64,000 bases of DNA. Origin: Chitinophagaceae bacterium (GTDB lineage Bacteria > Bacteroidota > Bacteroidia > Chitinophagales > Chitinophagaceae). A program made the position numbers and the translations under genes. The stretch spans positions 124,001 through 188,000 of the forward strand of contig JAHBTL010000007.1 in NCBI GenBank assembly GCA_019638615.1. The letters are read 5' to 3'. This document shows positions 33,424-43,098 of this stretch, piece by piece (the stretch's first letter is position 1; the number at the start of each line of letters is the position of its first letter). Under the pieces are notes generated by a model. The model did not search any database. It was not told the origin of the DNA and saw only the letters and a list, made by a program, of their open reading frames with translations.

Positions 33424-33649
33424 TGAGCCTGTCCAGCATTTCATTGGCAGCATTTCTGGTAAAAGTAATAGCCAGAATATTGGACGGATTGATACCTTTC
33501 TCTTCGATAAGGTAAATGAGTTTTTGAAGGAGTGTCTTTGTCTTTCCGGAGCCTGCGCCCGCCAGAACCAAAAGTCTTTTACACTCACTAACAACCGCCT
33601 GACGTTGTTTTTCATTCAATCTGCTTAAATCAGTTTGGATTTCAGACAT
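33398..33649 (-). pseudogene. UvrD/Rep-like helicase, N-terminal fragment only
   Basis: About 80 residues of an SF1 helicase remain: the Q-motif region RLNEKQRQAVVSE, Walker A LAGAGSGKTKTLLQKL and motif Ia NILAITFTRNAANEML. Then the frame runs into unrelated sequence and stops. The remaining roughly 600 or more residues are absent on either side of the island. The break lies at about 33400-33425, coincident with the altered end of the epimerase-like gene. It is 4 bp after the DNA-binding-domain gene at 33654, which was its operon partner. Confidence 0.85.
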
Positions 33650-33653
33650 CTTA

Positions 33654-34391
33654 TCATTTTTGATTTTGATAGATCAACTTTTCTCCACGGCGCTCAATGG
33701 CAGTCAGCCCCCTTTGAAAGAGACCCGATAACAGGTTGAGGTCATTTGTTTTCTGTAAAGCTTCCGATAAAAGCCCATCTTCCATCTCTGTCCAGGGCTC
33801 ATGGGATCTGGGATACTTTACCCTCACTTTTTGAATATAGTCGGCCAGGTTCTCTGTTTTAATAATTCCCAATTCGTTTATCTTTTCTTTTAGCTGATCA
33901 ATAGCTTCTTCCGATAAGCTATTGAATACTTCCTTTTGGAAAAAATCAGGCCCTTCTGAAAGCTCTTTCTTCCTTATCCTTTTTCCATGTTTTGAATAGT
34001 CATGATCCAATAAATAAGCAGAAAAGAAATTCAGCAACTGACCTTTCTGATATGAACCTTTGTGCTTCCCGTAAAGCTTATGAGAAGTAAGAAGATCTTT
34101 TTTAAATGAACGGGCGGCTAAGAAGAAGCCCGTTAACCTGCTATAGGTGGGCGACATATTGCATTCTCTGAAAAGCCGGATGGCCGTTTGAATATCTTCA
34201 TCATCAATATCAACATCGGAATGATCCCGTGGAGTATCATCTCTTGGTTTAAGGTGGTCAATGGCACATTGAAGGGCGCGGATCACATCGCGTTCATTTA
34301 ATACACTTTCGGCATTAAGCACCTCTCCCGTTTCAGGAGAGCGTCCGGAAACAAGGGCTTCCAGTATTGCTATTGTTTTATGAATGTCCAT
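33654..34391 (-). CDS. Putative DNA-binding protein with C-terminal SANT/Myb-like domain
   Basis: This 245-residue protein has an N-terminal module, ALVSGRSPETGEVLNAESVL followed by VIRALQCAIDHL, seen in various bacterial proteins of unknown role. The middle is helical and basic (about 75-170). The C-terminal segment PWTEMEDGLLSEAL...RGLTAIERRGEKL resembles the (x)WTxEED...GRxxGAIxxRL Myb/SANT-like fold. The ATG at 34391 is preferred over a TTG 48 bp upstream. It was paired with a UvrD-like helicase that is now truncated, so it may be an orphan of a DNA-repair or defence module. That role is inference only. Confidence 0.65.
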   Translation of the reverse strand: MDIHKTIAILEALVSGRSPETGEVLNAESVLNERDVIRALQCAIDHLKPRDDTPRDHSDVDIDDEDIQTAIRLFRECNMSPTYSRLTGFFLAARSFKKDLLTSHKLYGKHKGSYQKGQLLNFFSAYLLDHDYSKHGKRIRKKELSEGPDFFQKEVFNSLSEEAIDQLKEKINELGIIKTENLADYIQKVRVKYPRSHEPWTEMEDGLLSEALQKTNDLNLLSGLFQRGLTAIERRGEKLIYQNQK

Positions 34392-34566
34392 AGCAGGCTT
34401 TTGAAATAGGCGGAAGGATCTCCCAGTCAAATTGACCAAACGCTCACATTAAGACAAAGTTCTGAAAAAATGTATTTCGCATGGTTTTTAAAGCTAACAC
34501 CATACGCCTGGCATTTCTAAACATCCGGCAGCAAAAGTGAGACTTTAAGAAGTTCTACTTAACATA

Positions 34567-34986
34567 ATGTTTGACCCATTCCGTGACAAAGCAGCCAGTT
34601 GCCGCGAAGGTTTTATTAAGTTCTATTCACCAAAAACGGGAATGGACGAACGGGCAAAGCGCCACGGGTATATCCGCGGATGGGTAAAAACGGATACAAA
34701 CGGGCGATACATGATCAGAACAATTCGTCCTGCCCCCTACCCGGATGATGTGTTGCCGGCGCATATTCATTTGTCCGTCAAAGAGCCGGATGTAGCGAAT
34801 GAATATTACACCGACGAGATCAATTTTGACGATGATACACTGCTGATCCCGCACTTCAAAAGATACCCTCAGGAAAACCGTGGCGGAAGCGGCGTTGTAA
34901 GGGTATTGCTCAAAGACAGCCTGCAGATAGCTGAACACGATATGATCCTCGGTCTCAACATTCCCGGCTACCAGAAGAAAAACTGA
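34567..34986 (+). pseudogene. Intradiol ring-cleavage dioxygenase, N-terminally truncated
   Basis: These 139 residues correspond to the C-terminal half of an intradiol (catechol/protocatechuate-type) dioxygenase: GYIRGWVKTDTNGRYMIRTI, then PYPDDVLPAHIHLSV, with a ligand Tyr and the His-x-His iron ligands. The N-terminal part carrying the usual VxGRVxDxxGxPVPGAxVEIWQ strands is missing, and an in-frame TAA lies at 34546-34548. The ATG sits within ACTTAACATAA, a 10/11 match to the XerD-type arm at 21293. It is probably inactive, although a short functional variant cannot be excluded. Confidence 0.65.
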
Positions 34987-35079
34987 CCTGCAACTCACAC
35001 CGGAGAATTTCAATGCAATCTCTTACGGCCTGTTTCTTGACAGAACATTTTCATCATGCAGGCCTTCGAAGAGGTACCC

Positions 35080-35226
35080 CAAAAAGAAAAGCATCAAGTT
35101 TAATAATGCTTCCGGCTTTCACCTTACGCTTTACTTAACCCGATGCTTTCGTGAGAAATTCCATCTTTTTACAGATTTTCATTTCTCCTGTCACCTATTT
35201 CCGTTGCCGGAGAATTGGATAACGTT
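35080..35226 (-). ncRNA. Candidate structured small RNA, copy 2
   Basis: This is a minus-strand RNA of about 147 nt inferred from its promoter (-33 TTTG at 35265-35262, 21 bp, -7 TATCTTTA at 35240-35233) and a 3' stem ending in a T-rich run. Predicted 5'-to-3' structure: TTCTCC/GGAGAA arm enclosing CCG-GCAA-CGG; GAGAAAT/ATTTCTC arm enclosing ATCT/AGAT; then AAAGCATCGGGTTAAGT pairing with ACTTGATGCTTT. Copy 1 at 44409 has the same layout with different paired bases. The region contains no credible ORF. It could be a 6S-type RNA, but I cannot confirm the family. Confidence 0.65.
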
Positions 35227-35232
35227 GTTCTA

Positions 35233-35312
35233 TAAAGATACTATCAGCTATATGCTATCTCCAAATTTTTATGGCTTAAGATATACATAGGTTAAGCACA
35301 TAGTTATGCACA
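35233..35312 (-). promoter_or_regulatory. Promoter and upstream boxes of small RNA copy 2
   Basis: TTTG-N21-TATCTTTA on the minus strand. About 27 bp upstream are TTAAGCACA (35292-35300) and TTATGCACA (35304-35312), 12 bp apart; the second matches the DnaA-box consensus TTATNCACA. Copy 1 has the same promoter spacing and similar boxes. Confidence 0.6.
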
Positions 35313-35448
35313 GTGCGGAACTCCGGTACTTACGAAATAATTTATCTTCCATGTTCCACCCGGCCTTATAGTCCCACGATATAGACAATAAAGAGGAACC
35401 CATTTAAAACTTATGGCTGTTTTTTTAACTTAGATGCCATAAAAAAGA

Positions 35449-35913
35449 ATGAAGAAAAACCTGGCAACAGCGATCCTTACGACCGGCTTGCTCGCGGGAA
35501 CTCTCGATATACTTATGGCATTCGCGAATGCATGGTGGAGCGCCGGTGTTTCCCCGGGCAGGGTATTGCGGTTTATCGCCAGCGGGCTTATAGGCATAAA
35601 AGCATTCAACGGCCCGCAAACCATAACGCTGCTGGGACTGATCCTGCATTTTGTTATTGCTTTTTTCTGGACGGCCATTTTCTTCCTGCTATATCCGAAA
35701 TTATCACGCATTGTTCGGAGCAAAATTCTACAGGCGATTTTGTGCGGTATGATTGTGTGGGTGATCATGAACCTGGTTGTATTGCCTGCCAGCAGGGTTC
35801 CTGCTTCCGGTTTCAGCTGGAGCGTGATGCTGAAAGCGATGTTGATACTGACTATTGCAATAGGTTGGCCGCTGGCCCATTTTGCCGGCAGATACTGGAA
35901 AGAAAACCGCTGA
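35449..35913 (+). CDS. Small four-helix membrane protein of unknown function
   Basis: This 154-residue protein has four predicted helices (about 8-28, 57-82, 93-115 and 124-145) and a short charged C-terminus, RYWKENR. The pattern resembles the YagU/DUF1440-like group of small inner-membrane proteins, but I would not assign it. The gene stands alone between a small RNA locus and a convergent gene. ATG 35449 follows a purine-rich AAAAAGA. Confidence 0.7.
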   Translation: MKKNLATAILTTGLLAGTLDILMAFANAWWSAGVSPGRVLRFIASGLIGIKAFNGPQTITLLGLILHFVIAFFWTAIFFLLYPKLSRIVRSKILQAILCGMIVWVIMNLVVLPASRVPASGFSWSVMLKAMLILTIAIGWPLAHFAGRYWKENR

Positions 35914-35979
35914 CTCCGAGATGAATTCGCTGTTTGATCTCTGTAAAATGCAGATGGTTCTTCTTAAAAATCAGCCTCC

Positions 35980-36981
35980 CTATTTCAACGGTTCCAAATA
36001 TTTGTATCGCCCATTCTCGTTAATCAAAACATAGCTTTTCCAAAAATGATCGTCATCAAGTGTACAGGAGGAATTGAGGTAGGTATGATCATTCCAGTAA
36101 CACAATGTTGACAGGTCATTTATGATTTCCTGTGAATAATGAAAAGAGCTATGATAAGTCTCCGGATTAAAATAGTTCCACCTGTACATTTTCTTTTCAT
36201 CACCATGCCGGAAAAACCAATTAATATGATATTCCTCTTTTGCGTTCTTTACCATTATGGGTGTCAATACAAAATTCCTGCAGGTTGAAAATATCAATGT
36301 TGGCTCCAGGGAATAAAGCGTGATGAATTCGGTGTACGCTTCAAAATATTCCGCTCGTAAGCGGTCCATCATGGGCTTGAAAGTTTCCAGGTACAGGTAG
36401 TGTGAATGTGCTTTTAGCAGCGCCTGTTTTTCTTCCTGTTTGATATATGCAACCAACTCCGGCATTCCTACAAATTCAAGGAACTCCACTCCCCTGCTCA
36501 TCGGCTCTTCATTAGGAATCCATTGTGGAAAACAGGATTCCATAGGTTCGTAATAGGAACTGCTTAAAATAGCATTGTTTTCAATGCGCTCCGATAAATA
36601 TTTCAGGGCCTCTTCCCTGCTCATGAGCTCACCGAAGTACATGAGCTCTTTAGCTATATACCAACAGCCTTTATAAAAAGAACCATACAACTTCAGGGAA
36701 AATGCTTTATAAACGCCTTCCTGTGCACATTGTGTGGCGTCCTTGTGCTGATAGCATTTTCCGTCATCTATGTAAATCCTGGTTTTTTCTTCATCAAAGC
36801 CGGTTGAGGTATATCCCCAATCGGGGTAATCATTTTGAAATGTTACAGGGTCTATGTCAACAAGGGTAAATGCGTACAACCTGCTGTTGGCTTCATTTAT
36901 AATACCAGATGAATAACCATGCAACATAGCAGCCGGCAAATGCTTTTGCAGAATGGAATAAACGACAGACCGGTGAGTCAT
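35980..36981 (-). CDS. Protein of unknown function, 333 residues
   Basis: I do not recognise this soluble protein, which is rich in aromatic residues (many Tyr, Phe and Trp). The start at 36981 gives MTHRSVVYSILQKHLP and no signal peptide. An upstream in-frame start near 37071 would add a hydrophobic stretch and abut the preceding stop. Candidate secondary structure is mixed. It ends ENGRYKYLEPLK. It follows the TPR gene and could be co-transcribed. No catalytic motif is evident. Confidence 0.6.
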   Translation of the reverse strand: MTHRSVVYSILQKHLPAAMLHGYSSGIINEANSRLYAFTLVDIDPVTFQNDYPDWGYTSTGFDEEKTRIYIDDGKCYQHKDATQCAQEGVYKAFSLKLYGSFYKGCWYIAKELMYFGELMSREEALKYLSERIENNAILSSSYYEPMESCFPQWIPNEEPMSRGVEFLEFVGMPELVAYIKQEEKQALLKAHSHYLYLETFKPMMDRLRAEYFEAYTEFITLYSLEPTLIFSTCRNFVLTPIMVKNAKEEYHINWFFRHGDEKKMYRWNYFNPETYHSSFHYSQEIINDLSTLCYWNDHTYLNSSCTLDDDHFWKSYVLINENGRYKYLEPLK

Positions 36982-37077
36982 AGATACCAAAAATATGAAA
37001 AACGAATGGATGCGTTCAACCCAGCCAACAAAAAAGGAGGCATATAGCCTCCCTTTTAAAATGTTGTGCAAAAGCAG

Positions 37078-38343
37078 TTACTTGTTATCTGCTTCGTCGT
37101 ACTTCTTCTGGTAGAAATCTGATTTTGCCTTATCCTTCTTCCTGTCGTAACAATATGCAAGGTTATTACAGGCTGATTTATATTCCGACTTTTCAGCCAG
37201 CTTTAATTTGTCTTTTTGATCCAGGGTATTGAATACTATTTCAAACGGAGGAATGGCTTTATCGCAAAGAGCAACTACCTGCGCTTTCAGCTCATCTTTT
37301 TTCTTCACATCTTCCGGCTTGGCACCTTTAATTTTGTTGGCATCTTCCTCAATAAATAAAGCCTGGTTGAAATAGTGTTTGGCCAGGTTAAGGTTGGCTT
37401 CCAGTGCATCGGGCTTTAAAGCCAGGGCCTGTTTATACAAGCCTTCTATCTTCTCTATGCGCTCATTATAGTCTGCAGGTCTGTCTTTAACATCGCTTAC
37501 ATGTGTTTCATTAAACAGCTCGTTCGCGTAATCAACGATCATCTCAAAATTTTCCGGGTTACTTTTAATCAGCTCTTCATATTTGGCGTAGATCGCTTTT
37601 TTGTCGCCCTGGTTACGCAGGTAATCAAATTCTACCAATGGCAGGTAGTCATCTTTCGGATAGAACCCGGTACCCTGTTTAATGTATTTCTGCATATTGG
37701 GAATATCTTTTTTATCCAGGTAGTACTTGGCCAGGTACCGGTAAATGGTCACATGCTCAGGTGCTGCAGCGATATTAGCATTTGCCAGCTTTTGGAATGC
37801 CGCAAGCGCCGCATCATCGTTTTTGGCGTTCATGGCAGCCAGGGCAGTGTAATAGGTCGCCAACGTATCCAACTCAGATAGACCCCACCCTTGCGAGAAT
37901 ATATATTTGCTTACAGTTCCAGCTTTTTGGAAGCTCTCTAATGCGTCGGCGTATTTTTCTGTGTTGAACTGTGCAGCGCCCAGGTCAAAATAACCACTGT
38001 ATAAGTCGTATACCGGCTTGTAGTTATCCAGCGTCAGGTAAGTCGTGGTCTGGTTTTTATCAATTTCAACCGCCTTTTTAATGGCCTCAAATGCGTCGAC
38101 CCTGCCGTCTGGTACCAGTGTTTTAAACTGGTCGCTGGCGGCTATAGCGCCATATATCTTGGCTTTTGTAAACCATACTTCGGCATTTTTCTGCTGCTTG
38201 GGGTTGGTAAGCAGTTGTTCAATTCCGTCTTTGGCTTTATCCAGTTCATTGTTCTTAAGCATGTCTTTTACCTTGTTCAGGTTTTGAGCCGACAGGCTTA
38301 AGGCGAAACCCGCAACCAGGGTTGTCAATATTGCTTTCTTCAT
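37078..38343 (-). CDS. Exported tetratricopeptide-repeat protein
   Basis: This 421-residue protein has a signal peptide (MKKAILTTLVAGFALSLSAQ) and consists largely of TPR-like helical pairs, for example AAQFNTEKYADALESFQKA and PENFEMIVDYANELF. Such proteins act as periplasmic scaffolds; a partner is not evident. The ATG at 38343 is chosen because the signal peptide starts there; an in-frame start 21 bp upstream is less likely. It lies 43 bp downstream of gyrA on the same strand and may be read from the same transcript. Confidence 0.8.
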   Translation of the reverse strand: MKKAILTTLVAGFALSLSAQNLNKVKDMLKNNELDKAKDGIEQLLTNPKQQKNAEVWFTKAKIYGAIAASDQFKTLVPDGRVDAFEAIKKAVEIDKNQTTTYLTLDNYKPVYDLYSGYFDLGAAQFNTEKYADALESFQKAGTVSKYIFSQGWGLSELDTLATYYTALAAMNAKNDDAALAAFQKLANANIAAAPEHVTIYRYLAKYYLDKKDIPNMQKYIKQGTGFYPKDDYLPLVEFDYLRNQGDKKAIYAKYEELIKSNPENFEMIVDYANELFNETHVSDVKDRPADYNERIEKIEGLYKQALALKPDALEANLNLAKHYFNQALFIEEDANKIKGAKPEDVKKKDELKAQVVALCDKAIPPFEIVFNTLDQKDKLKLAEKSEYKSACNNLAYCYDRKKDKAKSDFYQKKYDEADNK

Positions 38344-38386
38344 GTTGATTGTTTTAAGATACATTAATCTATTGATTTTTAATAGA

Positions 38387-40951
38387 TTATATTAAGGGAT
38401 TTAAATTTTCATTTGATGTTTCTCCTTCCGGTTCAACCCCGCCGTTTTCCGATTCATATCTTGCCAGTTGGGTAATTGCCGCAATAGCGTCGTCTTCATC
38501 CAGCCTTATTAATTTAACCCCCTGGGTAGCCCTGCCCTGCTCGCTTACCTGGCTAACCGCCATCCGGATGGTGATCCCGGATTTACAGGTAATCATAAGA
38601 TCCTCCTTTTCGCTTACATCCAGTATTCCCACCAGTGAGCCGGTTTTTTCAGTTACATGGATGGTTTTTACCCCTTTGCCTCCGCGGTTTGTGATACGGT
38701 AATTGTCTTCGCCTGCTTCGTCCGTAATGGGGGTACGTTTGCCAAACCCTTTTTCACTTACCACCAGTACTGTCCTCGATTTGTCGTCTTTTTTGACACA
38801 AATCATGCCAACCACTTCATCGTTTGCGTCATCCACTTCAATACCGGCTACCCCAATGGCGCCGCGCCCTGTCGGGCGTACCTTGTCTTCCGGGAAACGG
38901 ATAGCCCTGCCGCTTTTAACCGCCATCATAATTTCACTGTTGCCGTCGGTCATCCTGGCTTCCAGCAACTGGTCTCCTTCTACGATCGTGATAGCATTCA
39001 CACCGGTTGCACGCGGTCTGCTAAAATCTTCTAAAAGCGTTTTCTTGATAATTCCTTTCCGTGTACAAAGCACAATATAATTATTCTTAACAAACGCTTC
39101 GTCTTCTAAATTTTTTACATCAATAATCGCCCTTACTTTATCATCCTGAGGCAGTTGCACCAGGTTCTGAATCGCCCTGCCTTTGCTGTTTTTGTCGCCC
39201 TCAGGCAATTGATACACTTTTAGCCAGTAACACCTTCCCTTTTCAGTAAAAAACAACATCGTATGATGGGTAGACGCCACAAACAAATGCTCAATCCAGT
39301 CTTCCTCCTTGGTACGTCCGCCTATAGCACCTCTCCCTCCCCGGTTCTGCTGGCGGTATTCGTTGGCGGATGTACGTTTGATATAGCCCTGGTGACTGAT
39401 AGTGATCACCACATCTTCTTCCTCTATCAGGTCCTCGATCCTCATTTCATCCGCCAGGTATTGTATCTCTGACCTGCGTTCATCGCCAAACCTGTCTTTT
39501 ATTTCCGTTAGCTCAGCTTTGATTACATCATATCTTTTACCCTCATCACCCAGCAAATCTTTAAGGTAAGCGATCTGGCTCATGATCTCGTCATACTCCT
39601 CTTTGATCTTTTCACGCTCCATGCCGGTCAGGCGCTGCAGCCTCAATTCGAGTATCGCCCTGGCCTGTATTTCATCCAGTCCCCACCCGGCATTGATCAG
39701 GTTTTCCCTGGCTATTTCAGGAGTGGATGAGCTGCGGATCAGCGATATTACTTCGTCCAGGTGATCAAGGGCTATCAGATAACCCTGTAAAATATGCGCT
39801 TTCTTTTCGGCTTCTCTCAGCTCGTATTTTGTACGGCGCACCACCACCTCGTGCCTGAACTCAATGAATTCACTGATCAGGTCTTTGAGATTTAATGTTT
39901 TAGGCCTTCCTTTTACAATAGCTACATTGTTGATGCCGTAAGAAGTCTGTAATTCTGTATGCTTGTACAGATGATTGATCACTACATTGGCAATGGCATC
40001 TCTTTTCAAGTCTACCACAATACGGGTTCCTTCTTTTTCGGTAGACTCGTTGTTTACATGGGCAATGCCATCAATTATTTTTTCATTTACCAGCTCGCCG
40101 ATCCGGTTGGTAAGCACATCGCGGCTCACCTGGTAAGGAACAGACGTGATGATGATCTGCTCCCTGCCGCTGGGTTTGGTATCTACATGCACTTTGCCGC
40201 GCAGTACTACCCTGCCACGGCCGGAATGCATAGCGGCGCGAACACCTTCATAACCATAAATAATGCCGCCGGTAGGAAAATCAGGGGCTTTTACATGCTT
40301 TATCAGTTCATCAATCGTTATTTCCCTGTTATCAATACAGGCAATGCAGCCATCAATTACCTCGCTGAGGTTATGCGGCATCATATTGGTAGCCATCCCT
40401 ACCGCAATGCCGCTTGAACCGTTCACCAGCAACTGGGGGATGCGTGTGGGAAGGATCGTCGGCTCTTTTTCCGAGTCGTCAAAATTGAGCTGGAAGTCTA
40501 CGGTATCTTTTTCAATATCGTCCAGCATATGCTCAGCCAAACGCTGCAGGCGGGCTTCTGTATAACGCATAGCCGCCGGGTCGTCGCCGTCCTGGTTACC
40601 GAAATTCCCTTGTTTGTCTATCAGCGTATAGCGCATGTTCCATTCCTGTGCCATACGCACCATTGCATCATATACCGAGCTGTCGCCGTGGGGATGGTAT
40701 TTGCCCAGCACTTCGCCCACCACACGAGCCGATTTTTTAAACGGCTTGTTGTAATTGATACCCAGTTCGTTCATTGCAAACAGGATCCGCCGGTGTACAG
40801 GCTTCAATCCGTCCCGTACGTCAGGCAGGGCACGGCCTACGATTACACTCATCGAATAATCGATGTAGGCCTTTTTCATCTGTTCCTCAATGTTGATCTG
40901 GATAATGCGGTTGCTGTCGTTGGTCTCCTGGGGCGTTAAATTATCTTCCAT
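38387..40951 (-). CDS. gyrA: DNA gyrase subunit A
   Basis: This 854-residue type IIA topoisomerase subunit breaks and rejoins DNA to introduce negative supercoils with GyrB. The catalytic Tyr130 is in [12 protein letters not shown]. The quinolone-determining region [12 protein letters not shown] keeps Ser91 and Asp95 (E. coli Ser83 and Asp87), the usual sensitive residues. The C-terminal beta-pinwheel (about 520-830) contains repeated RGGKG/RGAIG-type blades and a GyrA-box-like QQNRGGRGA. The acidic tail [15 protein letters not shown] is short. Standalone ParC would lack such a regular pinwheel, so gyrA is preferred. Confidence 0.95.
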   Translation of the reverse strand: MEDNLTPQETNDSNRIIQINIEEQMKKAYIDYSMSVIVGRALPDVRDGLKPVHRRILFAMNELGINYNKPFKKSARVVGEVLGKYHPHGDSSVYDAMVRMAQEWNMRYTLIDKQGNFGNQDGDDPAAMRYTEARLQRLAEHMLDDIEKDTVDFQLNFDDSEKEPTILPTRIPQLLVNGSSGIAVGMATNMMPHNLSEVIDGCIACIDNREITIDELIKHVKAPDFPTGGIIYGYEGVRAAMHSGRGRVVLRGKVHVDTKPSGREQIIITSVPYQVSRDVLTNRIGELVNEKIIDGIAHVNNESTEKEGTRIVVDLKRDAIANVVINHLYKHTELQTSYGINNVAIVKGRPKTLNLKDLISEFIEFRHEVVVRRTKYELREAEKKAHILQGYLIALDHLDEVISLIRSSSTPEIARENLINAGWGLDEIQARAILELRLQRLTGMEREKIKEEYDEIMSQIAYLKDLLGDEGKRYDVIKAELTEIKDRFGDERRSEIQYLADEMRIEDLIEEEDVVITISHQGYIKRTSANEYRQQNRGGRGAIGGRTKEEDWIEHLFVASTHHTMLFFTEKGRCYWLKVYQLPEGDKNSKGRAIQNLVQLPQDDKVRAIIDVKNLEDEAFVKNNYIVLCTRKGIIKKTLLEDFSRPRATGVNAITIVEGDQLLEARMTDGNSEIMMAVKSGRAIRFPEDKVRPTGRGAIGVAGIEVDDANDEVVGMICVKKDDKSRTVLVVSEKGFGKRTPITDEAGEDNYRITNRGGKGVKTIHVTEKTGSLVGILDVSEKEDLMITCKSGITIRMAVSQVSEQGRATQGVKLIRLDEDDAIAAITQLARYESENGGVEPEGETSNENLNPLI

Positions 40952-41121
40952 AGCTGTTTTCGCTTCTTATTTCTTTACTTTTTACTGCATTTTAAAAATA
41001 CCTGCAAATGTACCGCTTTTACAGGGCTTTTCCTGTAAAAGATGATGGTTTATACAGCCTTTTTTTCCACGAATGTGCATAGCTTTTTGGGTACAGGCAA
41101 TGAATGGGGTTGTTGCGGCAT

Positions 41122-41341
41122 TTAATGTCTTTTGGGCTCCATGCCTGTGTGTCTTATCCTGAGCACACGAATGATATTTTTTTGATAGCGATAAACAATT
41201 CGGTAACGATGTTTTTCAAAAGCTCTGTAACTGCCATCGTTATTTGTTTTATATTTGTCTGGATTATAATACGCAGGATTGGTACAACGCTATCATATGC
41301 TGTTGAGAACGCCTGGTCCAGACTAATTTATTTTTTGCCAT
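41122..41341 (-). pseudogene. RelE/ParE-type toxin, internally deleted and frameshifted
   Basis: An ATG at 41341, overlapping the antitoxin end, begins MAKNKLVWTRRSQQHM, typical of a ParE/RelE toxin, and soon hits a stop. The family's C-terminal part continues in another frame: NPDKYKTNNDGSYRAF, then HRYRIVYRYQKNIIRVLR and IRHTGMEP, ending at TAA (41124-41122). About 30-40 central codons are missing compared with a normal roughly 95-100-residue toxin. The antitoxin next to it remains intact. Confidence 0.8.
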
Positions 41342-41556
41342 TGCCTCAGTTTCTTTTTCATGGCTGCATTACTGATATAATCGCCTTTTGCAAACTCCGC
41401 TTCCGCTTCTGCCAATTCTTTATTGTACTGTTTAATATCTATACGCCCTTCCTGCTCAATATCATCTTTCACAAGCGCATAAATGGCTTTTACTTTCTGT
41501 GCTTCCGCTACTTGCAAATAGGACACTAATTTTTTCCGGATGACCGTTGCTGTCAT
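41323..41556 (-). CDS. Antitoxin of a ParD/RelE-type toxin-antitoxin pair
   Basis: This 77-residue protein matches the common Bacteroidota antitoxin pattern: an N-terminal MTATVIRKKLVSYLQVAEAQKVKAIYALV, which resembles a dimerisation helix pair, and a charged C-terminus with YNKELAEAEAEFAKGDYISN that would wrap the toxin. The gene order antitoxin-toxin with a short overlap is typical. The toxin is broken, so the antitoxin persists as an orphan or could counter a related toxin elsewhere. It starts just upstream of the divergent saccharopine dehydrogenase-like gene. Confidence 0.85.
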   Translation of the reverse strand: MTATVIRKKLVSYLQVAEAQKVKAIYALVKDDIEQEGRIDIKQYNKELAEAEAEFAKGDYISNAAMKKKLRQWQKIN

Positions 41557-41681
41557 ATTTATATGATTTTACACTCAAATTTACTCTTTTATTCCTTATC
41601 CGGGGAGGATACCTGCTCAACCGATCCTACCGGAATAACCGGAAAATCGCTTACATTGCCGTACAGAAAATTCGAAAGCCG

Positions 41682-42968
41682 GTGAAAAAAATTTTGTTGC
41701 TCGGAGCTGGCAAATCCGCCACTGTTCTTATTGAGTATCTGAAAAAAAAATGCATTGTATACCATTGGCATCTGACCGTTGCGGATAACGACCTTCAACT
41801 GGTGGAAAGCAAGCTCAAAGGAGCACAAAATACCACTGCGGCAGCCATTAACATTCATGATGAAGAACAAAGAAAATCCTTTATCAGGGAGGCGGATACA
41901 GTGATTTCCATGCTGCCGGCATCGCTGCACTTTTTAGTGGCAAAAACCTGCATTGAAACCGGCAGGCATTTGCTTACGGCTTCGTATGTTGACGAAAATA
42001 TCCGGGCATCGGCACCGGCTATAAAAGAAAAGGGCTTATTGTTTTTATGTGAAATAGGACTTGACCCGGGCATTGACCACATGAGCGCCATGCAGTTGAT
42101 CCATCGCATCCAAAATAATGGCGCTAAAATTACTTCTTTTCATTCTCATTGCGGGGGACTGGTGGCCCCGGAAAGCGATGACAATCCCTGGCATTACAAG
42201 ATCAGCTGGAATCCCAGGAATATTATATTAGCCGGTAAAGCCGGGGCAGTGTATAAAGAAAATGGTCTTGAAGCTACAATGCCTTATGAGCGATTGTTTG
42301 ATGAAACAAGAAGCGTCGAAATACCGGGATATGGCGCATATTCCTGGTACCCGAACAGGGATTCGTTAAGCTACAGCAGGCTGTACGGGCTGGAAGATGC
42401 CGGCACTTTTATCCGCACTACATTGCGCCACCCGGATTTTTGTTACGGCTGGAAAAAAGTGGTTGAACTGAAGCTTACGGATGAGGATAAGCGCTATGAT
42501 ACGGATAACCTGTCTTATCTGTCATTTTTTAACCAACACCTTGCCGCCCACGAATTAGCCGACACCTCTTCTTCAAAACAAAAAGAAATGCTGGCTTACC
42601 TTGATTTATATAGTGATAAAATCATTGGTAAAGGAGTGCTTGCTTCCGCTGAAATAGTACAGCACTGCGCTGAACAAAAATTGATTTTACGCGCTCAGGA
42701 TCATGATATGATCATTATGATGCATGAAATAGGGTATGAAGAAAACGGAGATAAAAAGAAACTGCAAAGCACTTTAGTTGTAAAAGGAGATAATAACCTT
42801 GAGACCGCGATGGCAAAAACCGTTGGACTCCCGTTAGGCATAGCTGCTGTAATGGTATTGAACGACGAAATAAAGCTGAGGGGCCTGCAGATACCGGTAT
42901 TGAAGGAAATATACGAACCGGTATTGAGCGCATTGAGAGAAGAGGGAATTGTTTTCCAGGAAAAGTAA
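41682..42968 (+). CDS. Saccharopine dehydrogenase-like oxidoreductase
   Basis: This protein of about 428 residues has an N-terminal Rossmann loop KKILLLGAGKSATVLIEYL and the substrate-domain motifs GLDPGIDHMSAMQLI, SHCGGLVAPESDDNP and WHYKISWNPRN typical of saccharopine reductase/dehydrogenase (L-glutamate-forming). The GTG at 41682 is chosen because family proteins begin at this Rossmann strand. The frame is open further upstream, to a TTG at 41547 that overlaps the antitoxin start. A role in lysine metabolism is inferred from family only; homologues include carboxynorspermidine-type enzymes. Confidence 0.85.
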   Translation: MKKILLLGAGKSATVLIEYLKKKCIVYHWHLTVADNDLQLVESKLKGAQNTTAAAINIHDEEQRKSFIREADTVISMLPASLHFLVAKTCIETGRHLLTASYVDENIRASAPAIKEKGLLFLCEIGLDPGIDHMSAMQLIHRIQNNGAKITSFHSHCGGLVAPESDDNPWHYKISWNPRNIILAGKAGAVYKENGLEATMPYERLFDETRSVEIPGYGAYSWYPNRDSLSYSRLYGLEDAGTFIRTTLRHPDFCYGWKKVVELKLTDEDKRYDTDNLSYLSFFNQHLAAHELADTSSSKQKEMLAYLDLYSDKIIGKGVLASAEIVQHCAEQKLILRAQDHDMIIMMHEIGYEENGDKKKLQSTLVVKGDNNLETAMAKTVGLPLGIAAVMVLNDEIKLRGLQIPVLKEIYEPVLSALREEGIVFQEK

Positions 42969-43098
42969 GCAGCGCTATAAAATCACCGGAGGCAATAAGA
43001 CAGGCGTGTTAAGCGAACCTGTCTGACGATTTATCTGCCGCAGGCATACTTAACACAGCAATAAATTGTTTTTAGTGAAGCATACTATCATCTGATTT

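Noticed and set aside
35187-35193. TGTCACC as a further ECF41-type -35 element
   Set aside because: No TTGTCT lies 15 bp downstream, and the position falls inside the small RNA on the opposite strand.
41104-41529. 141-residue plus-strand ORF opposite the antitoxin
   Set aside because: The minus strand encodes a recognisable antitoxin and toxin remnant; the plus ORF has no domain and hydrophobic shadow composition.
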